Below are positions 39,501 to 48,362 of a DNA stretch of 64,000 nt, in pieces (the first letter of the stretch is position 1; each line of letters begins with the position of its first letter). The position numbers and the translations under genes are program-made. Source of the stretch: Leuctra nigra (taxonomy: Eukaryota; Arthropoda; Insecta; Plecoptera; Leuctridae). The DNA lies in contig OW203761.1 of the NCBI GenBank assembly GCA_934045905.1, positions 32,972,964 to 33,036,963 on the forward strand, read 5' to 3'. The notes beneath the pieces were generated by a model. It did no database searches. It saw nothing but the letters and a program-made list of their open reading frames with translations, and was not told the origin of the DNA.

Positions 39501-42401
39501 TTGGACAAGTCATGGCCTCATGCACCCCCGCTGTGCCAGCAAGCAGCAAATGAACTTCAAGTACTACATCGAAACCAGTTGGCCCGGAGGTACAGGAAAG
39601 CTCTGTCGCCAGAAAAAAAGAAAATGTTCGAGTTGAAAGTTCTGGCAGAGCAGCTATTCAAAGGTAATATTACTACCTAGTACCTAAGTACCTACTTTCT
39701 AAACAGGTCTGTCCACGAGAAAAGGTCCTAAAAACATCAACTTTTTTGCATTTTTTATATATATAGCCGTATATATATATATTTTTTTTTAAAATGGCGT
39801 TACAGGACTAGTAGTCCTACTGCCGCCTCAACAACTCTACTCCTTTGACGATGTGCCATTGTAGGAGGTGAAGTTGGTTGAGGATTCGTAACTTATATTA
39901 AATAGTAAATACATAACAGTATTTAACTAGGTACACGGAAAACCTTCAAATTATTTTATGTAATATTCCTTCATATTATAAAAAAATATTTGAGTTTAAA
40001 AAATCCATTCTCCCATACCATTAACATGGGAGGATCACAAGTCACAAGTATAATTGTGGACTTGACAAAAAAGTGTAATATTTTCATCAAATTAAATGTA
40101 TGAGCCAGAGCAATTGTGATAATATTCCATGTAATGGTCTTTCATGGTTTCATCAATATTATCGTTTTGACGAAAATGAAACCTGAACAGCTTGTGTTAC
40201 CTAGTCACAAGTATAACGAGTCTAATATTTTATTTTAAGGGAGATCTTGGCCTCATTTTACATAATACAGGTAGGTATACTTTGAAACTACGGCTTAATG
40301 TTCAGAAAAAAATTGGTTGAATTTTTCACAACAATTATGAAGCAAATTCCTTGAAAACAGTCACAAGTATAACGCTGGACAGACCCAAATGCAAATATAA
40401 GAAATGTGTGCTAATTAAACTACATCTAACTCCCCCATAGGCAAAAAGAAGTCTTATGTCAAGAGCATTGGACCGAAGTTCATTGATGACAGACTGCTGG
40501 AAACACAGAAGAGCTTGAAAACCAATTTCGTCGCTACTCAGTTGCGGTCAGGAGAAACACTCAAGGTAATTTTTTTTTAAACTAATATGATCTCACCCTT
40601 TACTGTTATTAAATTCTAGCTATGCACTGAGAGTGAATTCCAACATCTACTTATATTATGTTGCAGTATGCAGCAGCAGTCACCAAGTTTGATCGTCATG
40701 GCTACAAGCCGCGCGAGCGAGCGTTGCTGGTATCAAGCCACATGATTTACATCGTTGATGGAAAGACTTTCAAAATGAAGCACAGTCTTATCCTCAACAA
40801 CATCCAGGAACTTGTAGTCACCTCGGGAGTCGACAACTTGCTCTTGTTAAGAATACCACCAGATTTGAAGAAGGACAAGGTAATATTGAAACTTAGTCGA
40901 AAGATTACCTAATCTTTCCTAACCTAATACTACCTAGTAGGTAAATACCTAATAGTAGTAGTTAATGCTACCTACTTCTGGACCTAAAAAATTGCTTCTT
41001 TTATTTAATAGGGAGACCTGATCCTAGAAGTTGGGAATGTCATCGAGGCAATTACCATGATAATTGATATTTCAAAGAAATCACAAAGCCTTAAAGTACT
41101 GGATGCCGAGACGTAAGTTAATCCACATTTTCTAACTCCTTCCAAACAAAGCCTTTTAGTAACCTTAAAAAAATTTAACATACCTATATTTCAAATTCTT
41201 TAGGATTTCTCATAATATGGTCGGAGGCAAGCAAGGAGTCATTGACATCACAACAGGTGCTGCTCCGGCAATCAGCAAAGGAAAAAGTGGTCATCTTACT
41301 GTTGTAAGTACATATCCATGTTTTGTACATTTTTGAGTGAGCGACTCCATTCTGCGCTTTTGGACTTTTTCTTTTTTTTGTACTTATGTGAATTTGTTTG
41401 TTTGGCCTGACGCCACAGGCCACAATTTTTTCCGATTGAGCTGAAATTTTCACACATACTAATATCATTCTAACTTACTCGAGCATGGTTTTTGAGAGGT
41501 GACCTCTGATTGGTTCAAAAATGAAAATATCTCACGATTGGTCGAAAATCAAAGTGATTCGATTAAGTTTTACCATTTTCTCTTATTTTACTAATACTAC
41601 GTATACCAGGCAAGTTCAAACCGCTTTAGTCAATTCGGTTTGAGTTGAAATCGGTTTGGGGCGTGACTGTATACCAAGCTGCATCACATGCGTATTGAAG
41701 CAAACCGATTTGAAATTAAATTTCCCTCCTGTAGCCTACCGGAAATAGAAATAGGTAACTAAACGTCAAACCTGTGTTGAAGGCCACTCATTTGAGGAAT
41801 TAGGCTTTGACGTTAGAAAATTAGAATCTACTTTCTGTAAATCATCCATAATAACTTTATTCTGTACTTTACAAAATAGAATCAACTCGTCACGCAAACA
41901 CGTTACAAAATCACAAACACACGTCTCAAATCGCAACTACTTTTACCGGAAAAAGTATTATGATGAGATGCGCGCGCACCGTCAATGCGCATTGAACAGT
42001 ATAGCAGGTTATTTCAAATCGGTTTGCAACCTCCAGTTCACTTTGAGAAGCGACTTGAACGAAACCGAATTAAGTTCAATCCGATGTGTATATCACAGGT
42101 TTCAAACCGATTTCAACTCAAACCGAATTGACTAATTGACTAATTGGTATACGTAGTATAATTTTCAGCACAATCAGTCAAGATCAAGAAAGACTACACT
42201 TATTGACCTTTTTAACTGTTTGCAATTCAATATGGATTATGTTTTGTGCGTTCCAAAATTTCGGTTCGAGATGTTGTGCATTAGGGTACTCGCTCATCAA
42301 AGCGTTATACCGAGTGTTTTCCTAGTAATTTGTAACAAACGAAAGGCAGATACCTAATAGAAATAAAATGAAATTTTAATTTTCAGGTGAGTGTTAAATA
42401 A
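15324..42401 (+). CDS. Myo61F: Class I unconventional myosin (MYO1C / Myo61F type), 18 exons
   Basis: Actin-based motor linking membranes to actin. Exons: 15324-15334 (predicted), 27127-27283, 27411-27526, 33440-33510, 35045-35253, 35930-36112, 36593-36802, 37443-37702, 37947-38265, 38378-38506, 38587-38972, 39061-39291, 39383-39663, 40441-40565, 40667-40879, 41012-41112, 41204-41303 and 42387-42401. The phases join into 3117 bases (1038 residues), the usual MYO1C size. Visible: P-loop GESGSGKT at 119-126 (split by an intron after its first base), switch [10 protein letters not shown] at 171-179, switch II DIYGFE at 395-400, actin-binding IRCIKPND, and about three IQ motifs around 700-775. 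A basic TH1 tail ends in a GHLTVV-type sequence. The TEDS position (D342, 16 residues before DALAK) is acidic, so no heavy-chain phosphorylation should be needed. Exons from 27127 on are firm; the first exon is inferred from its ATG, donor and phase. AATAAA lies at 42749. Confidence 0.93.
15335..17937. other. Myosin intron 1, left part, no gene seen
   Basis: AT-rich. It contains a LINE-like 3' tail near 16435-16475 and a tRNA-like stretch at about 17225-17405, which has GGGCTTCGAATCCCAGA and may be a degraded SINE. A minus-strand open frame at 17950-17654 (98 codons) is discussed in the findings. Nothing else is recognisable. Confidence 0.4.
17938..18000. repeat. Left member of an inverted repeat pair (partner 22834-22897)
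   Basis: GCCTGATGTACAATTGAAAT followed by AAGGTGTATGGTTTAGTG matches, in reverse complement, the stretch at 22834-22897 with few differences. The pair brackets a 4.96-kb interval holding the tandem duplication and the 691-bp hairpin. Confidence 0.7.
18487..18519. repeat. (GTTA)n microsatellite
   Basis: Eight uninterrupted TTAG units at the left edge of the complex repeat region in myosin intron 1. Confidence 0.95.
18530..18960 (+). repeat. Diverged first unit of the tRNA-headed repeat
   Basis: The stretch CCTTCTTCTTTGATACACTA at 18820-18839 is followed by a tRNA-like block with B-box GTTCGATTCCC at 18914-18924, then a T-rich run and TATATATTCAAA. This is the same order seen in the two longer copies that begin near 19001 and 19943. 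The upstream part twice contains TTGAAATTTGGCA. It looks like an older copy of the same composite repeat. Confidence 0.5.
19001..20842 (+). repeat. Direct tandem duplication, two copies of ~0.94 kb with tRNA-like heads
   Basis: Copy 1 is about 19001-19892 and copy 2 about 19943-20842, with a period of 942-943. Both carry GATGCTGTGAAGATCATCAA, a tRNA-like block with B-box GGTTCGATCCC (19226-19236 and 20168-20178), a shared spacer, and then several imperfect sub-repeats built on AAACCACACAAAAAGGCTCC. Similarity between copies is high but not perfect. I see no open frame of note. A related sub-repeat continues to about 20930. Confidence 0.85.
22128..22818. mobile_element. 691-bp foldback element with ~285-base arms
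   Basis: The ends read TTGTAAAAAAAACTGCCAAG and its reverse complement. The two arms (about 22128-22420 and 22523-22818) are nearly identical in inverted orientation. They flank a loop of about 100 bases with no coding content. Known: foldback or long-TIR elements have this form. No target duplication is evident. Confidence 0.88.
22834..22897. repeat. Right member of an inverted repeat pair (partner 17938-18000)
   Basis: Reverse complement of the left member, ending CTTGTGCATCAGGC. It lies immediately outside the 691-bp foldback. Confidence 0.7.
22898..27126. other. Myosin intron 1, right part, no gene seen
   Basis: AT-rich. It holds a tandem run of the word AAAGCTTGATT at about 23960-24010, a SINE fragment at 24454-24602, and a possible SINE-like stretch near 23150-23290. 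The open frames on both strands (for example 117 codons at 25816-25463) have no recognisable domains. Confidence 0.5.
24454..24602 (+). mobile_element. Truncated SINE, same family as 59611-59889
   Basis: It shares CATCCTTCCTGACTGAG, TTTTCCCTCAGTCGA, GGCAAATACTAGGAAGGTTC, TTCCGTCGCC and ACAGTGTGACG with the SINE at 59611-59889, in the same order. The tRNA-like head is missing and the body is diverged. Confidence 0.75.
28083..28372. mobile_element. GC-rich inverted-end element in a myosin intron
   Basis: A 290-bp island of very high GC in an AT-rich intron. It begins CTACAAACACTGGGAGGTCC and ends CGCTTTGTAG, giving short inverted ends. Inside, GGGCGGCCCGCGCGGGAG recurs. A related element lies in opposite orientation at 33066-33268. 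The apparent open frames are by-products of the GC content. Confidence 0.65.
28741..29269. mobile_element. Non-autonomous element flanked by TTAA, piggyBac-type
   Basis: The inverted ends begin GGTG and end CACC and share the word AGCGCTAG. TTAA lies directly outside on each side (28737-28740 and 29270-29273). TTAA duplication is the known signature of piggyBac-family insertion. Inside is a second inverted repeat, about 28790-28890 against 28985-29085, including GATAACCCTAAGTTTGTCTT. No transposase is present. Confidence 0.7.
29503..29864. mobile_element. MITE copy 1 (GGGAAGTCTC ends)
   Basis: It begins GGGAAGTCTCGTGAA and ends GAGACTTAAG. It shares long stretches with 33873-34298, including TGTTGCTGAACACAGAT, AATTTACAAAGTTTGAT and GTTTTTCCCGCCAAAA. 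It is a diverged copy in the same myosin intron (27527-33439). Confidence 0.75.
29865..33065. other. Myosin intron stretch without recognised genes
   Basis: AT-rich, with many TAGGTAC/GTACCTA words. Short open frames on both strands are not convincing, and no mobile element was recognised here. Confidence 0.5.
33066..33268. mobile_element. GC-rich element, inverted relative of 28083-28372
   Basis: It ends CCCAGTGTTTGTAG, the reverse complement of the start of the element at 28083. It begins CGTAGCGCCCGCGCGGG, like the other element's end. It lies just upstream of the myosin exon at 33440. Confidence 0.65.
33873..34298. mobile_element. MITE copy 2, TA-flanked, GGGAAGTCTC inverted ends
   Basis: It begins GGGAAGTCTCGTGAA and ends TTTCATGAGACTTCCC. 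TA flanks both ends (33871-33872 and 34299-34300), as expected for Tc1/mariner-type insertion. It is non-coding and the better-preserved copy of the pair. Confidence 0.8.
34370..34843. mobile_element. Foldback element with long inverted arms
   Basis: Arms of about 170 bases carry GTGCC...TTTTGTTGGTGGCCATCTTGG on the left, with the reverse complement on the right ending GGCACTTTAGGTG. The arms also share TAATTGTTGGTAGAGGAA-like sequence. It lies in the myosin intron 33511-35044. No coding content is seen. Confidence 0.75.
34969..34984. repeat. Poly-C run of 16 bases
   Basis: This homopolymer lies 60 bases upstream of the acceptor of the myosin P-loop exon (35045). Confidence 0.9.
36976..37150. 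repeat. Imperfect inverted repeat in a myosin intron
   Basis: The left arm contains TTTAAACTCACTGTA and ACACACTGGAGTACAT. The right arm contains ATGTGCTCCAGTGTGTG and TATAGTGAGTTTAAA. The arms are about 47 bases and roughly 80 percent alike by eye. It may be a small foldback MITE; its right arm overlaps the tandem duplication at 37124. Confidence 0.6.
37124..37309. repeat. Perfect 93-bp tandem duplication
   Basis: Copies at 37124-37216 and 37217-37309 are identical. They begin ATACTATAGTGAGTTTAAAA and end TTACTTTACAGTC. The duplication lies in the myosin intron 36803-37442 and keeps frame only by chance. Confidence 0.95.
39706..40385. mobile_element. Element with GGTCTGTCCA inverted ends
   Basis: The ends are GGTCTGTCCA and TGGACAGACC. 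The phrase TCACAAGTATAA recurs near 40035, 40206 and 40363, and the left part has (TA)n. It fills most of the myosin intron 39664-40440. No transposase and no clear target duplication are seen. Confidence 0.5.
41597..42156. mobile_element. TA-flanked element with long inverted ends
   Basis: It begins CTACGTATACC and ends GGTATACGTAG, with TA on both sides (41595-41596 and 42157-42158). The arms share GTCAATTCGGTTTGAGTTGA and ATCGGTTTG, giving about 80 bases of inverted similarity. It fills half of the last myosin intron. It is non-coding and looks like a mariner-type MITE. Confidence 0.75.
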
Positions 42402-43159
42402 GATTGCAAGTATTACGACTGCAATTGAAGAAAAGACGTGCCTTGGGATGACTCAACACCATAGCCACAAAAATGCTGACTGGACAAACTATAAGGCTTC
42501 CATTTGTTTGGTTATTTCACTTGTAGACAGTAGGTAGCTATAGTCATATTCTTCTTCTTAAAACTTAAATACCTACAGTAATTTGCCAATTATGCCAGTG
42601 CCATATAGACAAATGGCCCCAAGTGGACTAACTTCTAATTAGTAATTACTAGGTACCTACCTACCTACCTACTAGCAGAAAGTATTATTTAGACAACCTA
42701 TCCAAGGTATAGTACTATATAATATTTTACAATATTTTAATAAGTTTGAATAAATTGTTCAGAAAATATCATTATTTATTTAGCCTTTAGGGTGACATTG
42801 TAATTGACAGAAAACTATTTTTTGAACTAATGTATCATAATAATCGAAATATTATTCTTCAAATTGTGTAGTTTTTGTGTTTACAAATTGCGTCTTTATG
42901 AAATGGCAGGTAATTTTTTGTACATAGGTATCTTAAACATGAATATGTTTTAAAATATAAGTTACTAATATCTGTGTAATACCGTCTCAATTTTTACTCT
43001 ATGTGACAGGCCTTAAAATATGTTCAAATTTACCTACTTGATTAGGTATAGTAGGTAATTTTATTACAAAACCATTCCGTACAGAAAACAAAACAGCAAC
43101 CAACTTTTATAATCAAGTACAGGAGGTGCATGGTACACAGTTAAATTTGGTAGTACCTA

Positions 43160-46100
43160 CTATTTCTTTGGTTTTACAACAGGTTTTTTTCTCTGAGAGC
43201 TTCCAGCTGAGGCATCTGTCTTTGAGAGAAGTGATTTCCTGCCATCGAATGCCCGGGCTCGCAGTTCATCTTCCATACTTTTATTCACTGTTTTTGAGAT
43301 AATCTTCTTGAGTTTCTGTGACTCGACATGTGCCAGTTTTTTGGGTGCAACTGGGCGATCTAAAAACAATTTAACAAGAAATTAGCAATCAGTATTATTA
43401 GGGTCTCCATTCGTCCCGATTTTGCCGGGAATGTCCCGTTTTCTAGCGACCTGTCCCACTGTCCCCATGACCATCAAGCGGGACGCCTTTTGTCCCGATT
43501 TTTTACATGTTACCGTGTTTTCGTAAATTAATAATTTGCCGCGCAGCAAATAGTCAGCTGTGCCTCTATCCAACAGTTTGTTCACAGCTTTCTCGAGTCT
43601 CGACAGCCACTGTCCACTCGACTGACAGAGTGACAGCCAGCTGACTTTGTCCAATTTGCTTTGACTGTTATGGACATGGTCTCAGGGTTGCCAGATTGGG
43701 CCTACCATATCGCAACCAACTTTTTGGTGTTGTCGCCGATCGCCGATTTGGGCGACCGCAATATCCATCCATAATGCAAATTTTTGAGAAAATATATGGA
43801 AACTAATACTTTGAAACCTAATTTCCATAATTGTGAACTAACAATTTTAGGTGATCGAAATCGCCAAAATTTCTAGTCCAAAACGCATAGATATGGCTCT
43901 ATTTTATTCTTGAAATTCAAAATTTTCCCGGGCCTGCGAGTTGCTGGAGGGCCCTCCTCCCAGCCCCCCATTGTAACCCAAAACTGTCCCGATTTTCCAA
44001 ATTCTAAATATGCACACCCTAAGTATTGAGTAGAATATTTAGGTATGTAAAATGAGTAAAAATGCTGGTTAAATATGAAAAACAGTAAAATGTATTTAGG
44101 GGCCCGTAATATGGGAAAAAGGGCCCTTAAACGACAGGGGCCCGGGATGCGATCGCATCCCGGCATCCCGGGCCAGACCGCCACTGTACACGGTCACATT
44201 TATTGAATTACTTCTGTGTCACATTCCCATTTTTCATACAATTTTGTATTTACACGACGCAACTTTCTGTCACAGAACTTTAAAACATGTTCTAATTTCC
44301 ATTCAAGATTGATTTGATTGATTAATTGGGTTTAACGGCGCGTCAATGACGAGGTTATATTGCGCACATTAATTATTTTACTTTAAACTTTATTGAATGA
44401 AGTGGAGGATATTGGGTTGACCTAACGGGCCCGATCCGGGGGAGTCCGGCACTGGTGGGAAGGCCAAGCCGGAATGGGGACGGACCGGGGGGTGTGAGGA
44501 TTCGGGCCGGCGGAACCCGATTTCAGGGGGATCACCATCTCGAGGGGGAAGGCCGGCCCGATAGGGACCGCAAATTCAAGGGAGGACTTGGTTAGGCCAA
44601 CCCTGGCTGCTCTTTGTCTGGACCTCACCACTGACAAGAAGTGTGACACAGAAGTGCGGTACAGAAGTTGTACAAGAAATTGCACCGTGTAAATGGGGAT
44701 TAAGAAAACAATCACCCAACCAAAACACGTGCTATTGCTGCATCTCGCCGATATTCAAGGTAGGGGGAGGAGCCTATTCCTATTGTATTCAGAGGGGGTA
44801 AAATTAACTTATAGTTAATAGCCTAATCCTTACTCCTTCTGCAAATTAGGTTAGAACCTGTGAAGGTAACTACGCCGTTAGTGACACCCCCAATTTGGAG
44901 CTGTGCAAAAATGGCATCCACTCTAAAAACTAGTTACTTCTAGACTCCACTCCTCTCTTGTCACACTGTGTCACACTTTTCTACACCATCCCCCCTAAAA
45001 GGACATCACAAAACTATCTCTAACACACCTCTAAATAAAATTTGTCTGTCAGCAACATATCAAGACATATCAACACAACATATCAAGTGAAATGTCTATG
45101 TAGACATGGTAGTATCAATAATGGATGCCATCATGTCAGCGTCCATGTGTCTATTGTCAGTTATAATTGCTTGATTACTTATGCGATCATCCAACAACAT
45201 GAAATCACACTAGGGGGTAGACACCTATAACGGAACTAATTTTATGGTTATTGTCAACCGTTCACTTACGAGTTACAACCCCTAGGACCGGCAAAAGAGT
45301 TTGGCCGTCTTGGAATAGGTAGTACCTAGTAGATGGCTTGCCGACTAAACATAACCAATGCTGGGCAAAGAAGGCCATCGGTAAATTAAGGACCGAGTTG
45401 ATAATGATCGAATGAATATAAGGGAATGCACTCTTAAGTTAAGGAGACAACATTCAGTATTCAGTATTCAGTATTTTTTTTATTGTCATTTGTGAATTAC
45501 ATTGTAATTATAAAAGACAGTCATTGATAAACATTGTTCCTTATAAAACTTATTAAACTACATCCACAACACTATTTAATACACAGCATATTAATTGCTC
45601 TCACTTTTGACATGTTTAGTTATAGCCAACTTAAACTCGTGAACATCTTTGCTATCTTTGATTACTCTAGGGATTTTGTTAAAATCCCTAAACCCTTTAT
45701 AAAATATACTGTTATTTAACCTACTGTAGTTACAATGCGTAAGAAAAGCATCATCTGCATGACGAGTCATGTGTTCATGCAGAGATTTGTCAATGATAAA
45801 ATACTTTGGCATATACCCTTTATAAATTTTAAAAACAAATATATACACAGCTATGTCTATCATTTCTCTGATAGTACACCATTTAAGTTTTTCTCTCATG
45901 CCACTCGTTGGGGTCATCCTCCTTTCTCTAAGAATACATCGCATTACTTTGTTCTGCATGATCTGCAACCTATTAATATCTTCTTGTGTGTTATTATAAA
46001 ACAAAGTATTGCAGTATGTAAAATGCGGTTTTATAATACAGTTATATATCATAACTTTAGTCCATGTTGATAGATTACCTCCAACTCTATACATATATCC

Positions 46101-48362
46101 GATTTTCTTTCCTAATTTACTTATAACATCTTGAATATGTTTCTTAAAACATAGTCTATTATCAATTAAAACTCCCAAATATTTATAAAATTCCACACAC
46201 TCAATATTAATTCCACTTATAGTTACATTATCATGCGGCTGAGTGTTTTTCATTACATTTTTTCTACCAATTACCATCATTTTTGATTTACTTTCGTTGA
46301 GTTTAAGTTTATTTACATGAAGCCAATTTACTACGTTTATAAGTTCATGGTTTATTGTACATATGGCTTCATTTACATTTTCAGAAGCTACAGAAATCAC
46401 CATGTCATCCGCATACAAATTTAAAAAACATTTTTCAACAACACTCGGAATATCATTAATATACATAATAAAAAGTAATGGTCCCAATGTAGAGCCTTGT
46501 GGAACACCATGAATACACAATTTCTTCTCGGACAAACACTTCCCATATTTGACCTTTTGGTACCTTCCAACTAAATAGCTTTGTAGCCACTTGAGAACAG
46601 TTCCTTCTATACCATATTTATACCTGATTTTGTAGAGTAATCTATCCAAATTAACGGTCTCAAACGCTCTTTTAAGATCCAGAAAAACTGCTACCGTAAC
46701 TTTATTATCATCTACATCTTTCATCCATTTAGCTAGGAGACCCTGAACTGCTGTCTCACATGAGTGTTTCTCTCGGAATCCAGATTGATTAATGTACAAA
46801 AGTTTATTTACATCCAGGTACTCGCTTAATTGACTGTGTACCACACTCTCAAGTATTTTATCCATGATTGCCAACATGTTTATAGGTCTAAATTCACACA
46901 TTTGAATCGTATTTTTCACCTTAGGAATAGGAATGATGGTAGATTCCTTTAAATCAGTAGGAAAACAGCCCTGCGATAATGACATATTTATAAAATCAAG
47001 AACAAAGTATTTGGACACTTTATGGGAATCCATGAAAAGTTTATACGGTATACCATCTACATCACCTTTTATGCTTTTCAAACTTTTCATTTCATGTTCT
47101 AGAGTCACAAGAGATATACTTTTAAAAGATTCAAAAGTATTTACATTTTCTTCCTCTACTGTATAATGATCCAAATTTGGAATACTTTCAACTATCTTAG
47201 TGATACTGTCAAGAAAATAATTGTTAAAAGCATTAGCAATATCCTTTTCCTCCGTCAACAAGATATCTTCATTATTTACAATTTCATTCTGAATATCACA
47301 TTTCATTTCTGTATTACAAATTCCTTTAAGTGTACGCCATAACTTATTACTATCCCCTTTAACATCATCAATTTTTCTTTCATAGTAATTTCTTTGAGCA
47401 GACTTGAGACTTCTGGTAACCACATTTCTACTCTTTTTATACTGTATCCAGTCATCATGATTACCCGACACTTTAGCCCTCTTATACAATAAGTTTCTGC
47501 TAGATATATTTTCTTTAATTTCCCTACCTAGCCACGGAATATTCTTTCTATTTTTTCTTGTTACTTCAACTTTTTGTAAACACTCATTCCTAGACTCTAA
47601 TATGTTTGTCTTCCACACCTTGTACTTGGAATCCAAATCCAAATCATTATAACTCCAATCTCTCGTATAAAGGTCATTCCTAAAAGCATCACTATTGTAA
47701 TTATTCCAGTCATCGACCCATCTTGTCACATCCTTGGCTTCTTTTTTATTTATCTGAGCGTTTCTAATAGTGACACCAATCACCTCGTGATCAGATATAC
47801 TAACATTAGGCATGATATCTGCAGTTACCAGTGCACCATAATTTGTAATTACAATATCGATGAGAGTTTTTGTGTCTTTCGTCACTCTAGTAGGGACCTT
47901 TATAATCTGTTTGTGACCATATTCAGCAAGTAGCTCTTTCAGTCTCTTAACATACCCAACATTTACCAACCAATTAAAGTTTAGATCCCCTATCATAATA
48001 AATATACCTTTAACTTACTTTTATATACCTTTAACAGGTAGGTACGTAATTAATCATTCTAATCTAGGTAGGTACCTACCTACCTACCTACCTACCTACC
48101 TACTATCTAAGTAGATAGAGTTGAGTAGTAACAGGTAAGGTAGGTAGGTAGGTAGGTATACTAGGAGGCTAGGTACCATTGACTAAATCCTTAGAGAATA
48201 TTATTCAAGTCTACTAGGTAGGTAACCTTCAAGTTACCTAGGTAATATACACGAAGTATACTCACTGCCCCTCTTAGATGCTGACGGTCCTTTTACATTA
48301 TTTCTTTTTGATTTTGCATTGATAGGCAACGTAGCTTTGATCTTAGTTTTCCCTTGTGGCAT
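43160..48362 (-). CDS. UPF0390 family small basic protein (C19orf53-like), 2 exons
   Basis: Exon 1 is 48362-48266 (starts MPQGKTKIKATLP) and exon 2 is 43359-43160. They join in phase to give 98 residues, close to the 99 of human C19orf53. The protein is Lys/Arg-rich. It contains RPVAPKK followed by a QKLKKII helix-like segment, and ends in a basic tail (KKPVVKPKK). The family is small, conserved and poorly characterised. The basic composition suggests nuclear or nucleolar location, which is inference. The single 4.9-kb intron contains a LINE on the same strand. A possible minus-strand polyadenylation signal (TTTATT on the plus strand) is at 43060-43065, about 300 bases from the end of the convergent myosin gene. 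Confidence 0.85.
43400..44187. repeat. Repeat-rich intron block with GC core
   Basis: Contains repeated GTCCCGATTTT words (43410-43500 and again near 43986). At 43917-43975 it has TTTTCCCGGGCCTGCGAG with a GGGCCCTCCTCCCAGCCCCC stretch, which matches the GC core of the 51802 and 60348 elements. It ends in GACCGCCACTG, a hAT-like terminus. Boundaries are not resolved. Confidence 0.4.
44144..44161. repeat. Perfect 18-bp palindrome
   Basis: GGGATGCGATCGCATCCC, close to the hAT-like terminus at 44187. Confidence 0.9.
44415..44700. other. GC-rich block of unknown origin in the UPF0390 intron
   Basis: A sharp GC rise (for example GGGCCCGATCCGGGGGAGTC) within AT-rich DNA. Short open frames exist on both strands but match nothing I recognise. 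It could be a transposon fragment. Confidence 0.3.
45451..48014 (-). mobile_element. 5'-truncated LINE (CR1/L2/Jockey-like) in the UPF0390 intron
   Basis: A non-LTR retrotransposon reading toward lower coordinates. Its open frame starts within the endonuclease domain, with an in-frame stop at 48017-48015, so the 5' part is missing as usual after incomplete reverse transcription. After the stop codon a short 3'UTR ends in three tandem ATACTGA units (plus strand 45451-45474). No convincing target duplication is visible. It is inserted in the same orientation as the host gene. Confidence 0.85.
45591..47996 (-). CDS. LINE endonuclease C-terminus plus reverse transcriptase, 801 codons open
   Basis: The frame begins at IGDLNFN, the conserved GDxN block of AP-type endonucleases, and includes the catalytic-type SDHEV near residue 70. 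The reverse transcriptase follows: FLDLKRAFETV near 440, GVPQGSTLGPLLF near 497, and the catalytic YADD at 528-531. A typical LINE C-terminal region follows. The layout resembles CR1/L2/Jockey-type elements. No internal stops or frameshifts occur, so the insertion is fairly young. The ATG at 47996 is probably not a natural start, because the frame is open for only six codons upstream before a stop. Confidence 0.88.
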   Translation of the reverse strand: MIGDLNFNWLVNVGYVKRLKELLAEYGHKQIIKVPTRVTKDTKTLIDIVITNYGALVTADIMPNVSISDHEVIGVTIRNAQINKKEAKDVTRWVDDWNNYNSDAFRNDLYTRDWSYNDLDLDSKYKVWKTNILESRNECLQKVEVTRKNRKNIPWLGREIKENISSRNLLYKRAKVSGNHDDWIQYKKSRNVVTRSLKSAQRNYYERKIDDVKGDSNKLWRTLKGICNTEMKCDIQNEIVNNEDILLTEEKDIANAFNNYFLDSITKIVESIPNLDHYTVEEENVNTFESFKSISLVTLEHEMKSLKSIKGDVDGIPYKLFMDSHKVSKYFVLDFINMSLSQGCFPTDLKESTIIPIPKVKNTIQMCEFRPINMLAIMDKILESVVHSQLSEYLDVNKLLYINQSGFREKHSCETAVQGLLAKWMKDVDDNKVTVAVFLDLKRAFETVNLDRLLYKIRYKYGIEGTVLKWLQSYLVGRYQKVKYGKCLSEKKLCIHGVPQGSTLGPLLFIMYINDIPSVVEKCFLNLYADDMVISVASENVNEAICTINHELINVVNWLHVNKLKLNESKSKMMVIGRKNVMKNTQPHDNVTISGINIECVEFYKYLGVLIDNRLCFKKHIQDVISKLGKKIGYMYRVGGNLSTWTKVMIYNCIIKPHFTYCNTLFYNNTQEDINRLQIMQNKVMRCILRERRMTPTSGMREKLKWCTIREMIDIAVYIFVFKIYKGYMPKYFIIDKSLHEHMTRHADDAFLTHCNYSRLNNSIFYKGFRDFNKIPRVIKDSKDVHEFKLAITKHVKSESN
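48073..48160. repeat. Complementary (TACC)n and (GGTA)n microsatellites
   Basis: TACC repeats at 48073-48103 are followed 30 bases later by GGTA repeats at 48134-48160, so the two can pair into a hairpin. The pair sits just outside the 5' end of the LINE in the UPF0390 intron. Confidence 0.85.
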
